Shown here piece by piece: positions 63,239 to 64,000 of a stretch of DNA of 64,000 bases. How positions within the stretch are numbered: the first letter of the stretch is position 1; each line of letters begins with the position of its first letter. The position numbers were made by a program, and so were the translations under genes. Under the pieces are notes generated by a model that saw only the letters and a list, made by a program, of their open reading frames with translations, did no database searches and was not told where the DNA came from. The stretch is from Bacteroidaceae bacterium (GTDB lineage: Bacteria; Bacteroidota; Bacteroidia; Bacteroidales; Bacteroidaceae), in the NCBI GenBank assembly GCA_017427065.1, contig JAFRTL010000005.1, positions 186,001-250,000 of the forward strand, read 5' to 3'.

Positions 63239-64000
63239 TTACCGTTTCGCAGGCCTTGTGGTTAGCTGCCAAATGCGATACTTTGCAGCAGCGGCTTGAG
63301 CATCGGTCATGGTGACATAAGCACGGGTACCTCCTACACGAGGCGTAAAAGTGGTGATACCCTCATCGTTCACATGTACATCGCCCCAAGGACTAAGCGT
63401 AAAGTAGGCATCTGAAGGTTCTATAGCATAGAGGGTAGCTACGGCATCCCACATCTCACGGTCGTAAGGCATCGGTAAATAACTTTTATAGGCTTGCACT
63501 AATGGATGATGGCTTGTCCATTTCAAGTCCTGTTCTATGGTACTTGCTTGGTATTTTACTTGCTCACCAATTTCAAAAGGTGTATAGACAATGCGCGTGG
63601 GCCATTCATTGGCAATGGCTTTTGCCGCAGGAATATCTTTCACCACATTGTATTCACTGAGAGGATAAGGACCGAAACTGCCCGCCATCATGGAGAGCAA
63701 CTTTACCTTTTGATGGATAAGTTCTTTACCGTTTAACGAAGAATATTCATCAGGTTCAGAATGTAGCAATTTAACCAAATTAGTGGAAAAGCCTACGGAT
63801 ACAAGTACAACAGAGGTATCGGGCTGTGATGAAAGTACCTTGCGATAAAGGCTTACGGCTTCTGGCAGACTATCGTTGGAGAAAGAGGGGCGTTGGAAGA
63901 TGAGTTGTTCCTGTTCATCTTTCATTAAGCTGACAACTTCGGCATAGTTCTGCGAATCATGATTGCTATCGATGCCATTTTCCACTCGTCCGATAGGTAT
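63239..64000 (-). CDS. Nucleoside hydrolase, C-terminal part (cut by window edge)
   Basis: The frame has no stop up to the right edge, so 253 codons of the C-terminal part are visible and the N-terminus with the DxDxxxDD metal site is outside. The visible part fits the inosine-uridine nucleoside hydrolase family: VSVGFSTNLVKLL, GSFGPYPLSEYNVVKDIPAAKAI (the family's LTN/EYN-type strand) and the late active-site motif MWDAVATLYAI. It would cleave nucleosides to base and ribose. A GTG at 63983-63985 is in frame, but the reading continues upstream of it with family-like sequence. Confidence 0.85.
   Translation of the reverse strand: MPIGRVENGIDSNHDSQNYAEVVSLMKDEQEQLIFQRPSFSNDSLPEAVSLYRKVLSSQPDTSVVLVSVGFSTNLVKLLHSEPDEYSSLNGKELIHQKVKLLSMMAGSFGPYPLSEYNVVKDIPAAKAIANEWPTRIVYTPFEIGEQVKYQASTIEQDLKWTSHHPLVQAYKSYLPMPYDREMWDAVATLYAIEPSDAYFTLSPWGDVHVNDEGITTFTPRVGGTRAYVTMTDAQAAAAKYRIWQLTTRPAKR

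Noticed and set aside
1-64000. CRISPR array, prophage or transposon
   Set aside because: No regularly spaced direct repeats, cas genes, integrase, transposase or phage structural genes were seen.

Overview
The window is a stretch of chromosome from a Bacteroidales bacterium (Bacteroidaceae or Prevotellaceae; I cannot name the genus). The evidence is a SusC/SusD pair, a fused SecDF, a long 613-residue IspG, DUF3098 and DUF4271 proteins, a three-subunit fumarate reductase, few Shine-Dalgarno sequences, and many promoters of the Bacteroidetes type (TTTG, about 19 bases, TAnnTTTG). Almost all of it is core genome: about 54 protein genes, two of them cut by the window edges, and three tRNA genes. 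I see no CRISPR array, prophage, transposase, rRNA or plasmid functions.

Layout. 1-593 holds the N-terminal part of an unrecognised protein. tRNA-Gln follows. 822-11919 is a long minus-strand run: tyrS, tatD-like, yidD, rnpA, hemD, DUF4271, a LOG-family gene, an arginase-fold gene, metK, folK, queA, truB, uppP, DUF3098 and ftsX. rnr (minus) then stands back to back with a plus-strand SDR plus Aur1-like PAP2 pair. dusB (minus) is divergent from U32 protease, thioesterase and dprA (plus). 20448-23948 encodes fumarate reductase (minus). A PAP2 phosphatase (plus) converges on S41 protease, coaD and parE (minus), preceded by an acetyltransferase-fold gene and a Na/Ca exchanger. 31047-36820 is an orphan SusC-SusD-lipoprotein operon. 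After a 618-bp structured gap come secDF, an endonuclease-family gene and two rhomboids (minus), then HU and argS (plus). topA and a beta-barrel plus TPR pair are minus. comF is plus, two tRNA-Asn genes are minus, and a PfkB kinase and a second S41 protease are plus. ispG, purE, gcvH, a PAP2-like gene and rpoN are minus. Aminopeptidase P (plus) converges on a nucleoside hydrolase cut by the right edge.

Functions. The genes cover translation and tRNA modification (tyrS, argS, queA, truB, dusB, rnpA), DNA topology (topA, parE, HU), envelope export and division (secDF, ftsX, uppP, yidD), anaerobic respiration (frdCAB), cofactors (hemD, folK, coaD, metK, ispG) and nutrient capture (SusCD).

The most unusual material is non-coding. 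A family of short CTAG-centred palindromes occurs at five places; three of these sit where transcription terminators are expected and one lies in frame inside the arginase-fold gene. A 273-bp module with perfect 34-bp inverted ends lies upstream of susC and encloses one of these palindromes. I did not find a clear new multi-gene system; the best protein-level leads are the TPR plus plugless-barrel pair and the SDR plus Aur1-like pair.
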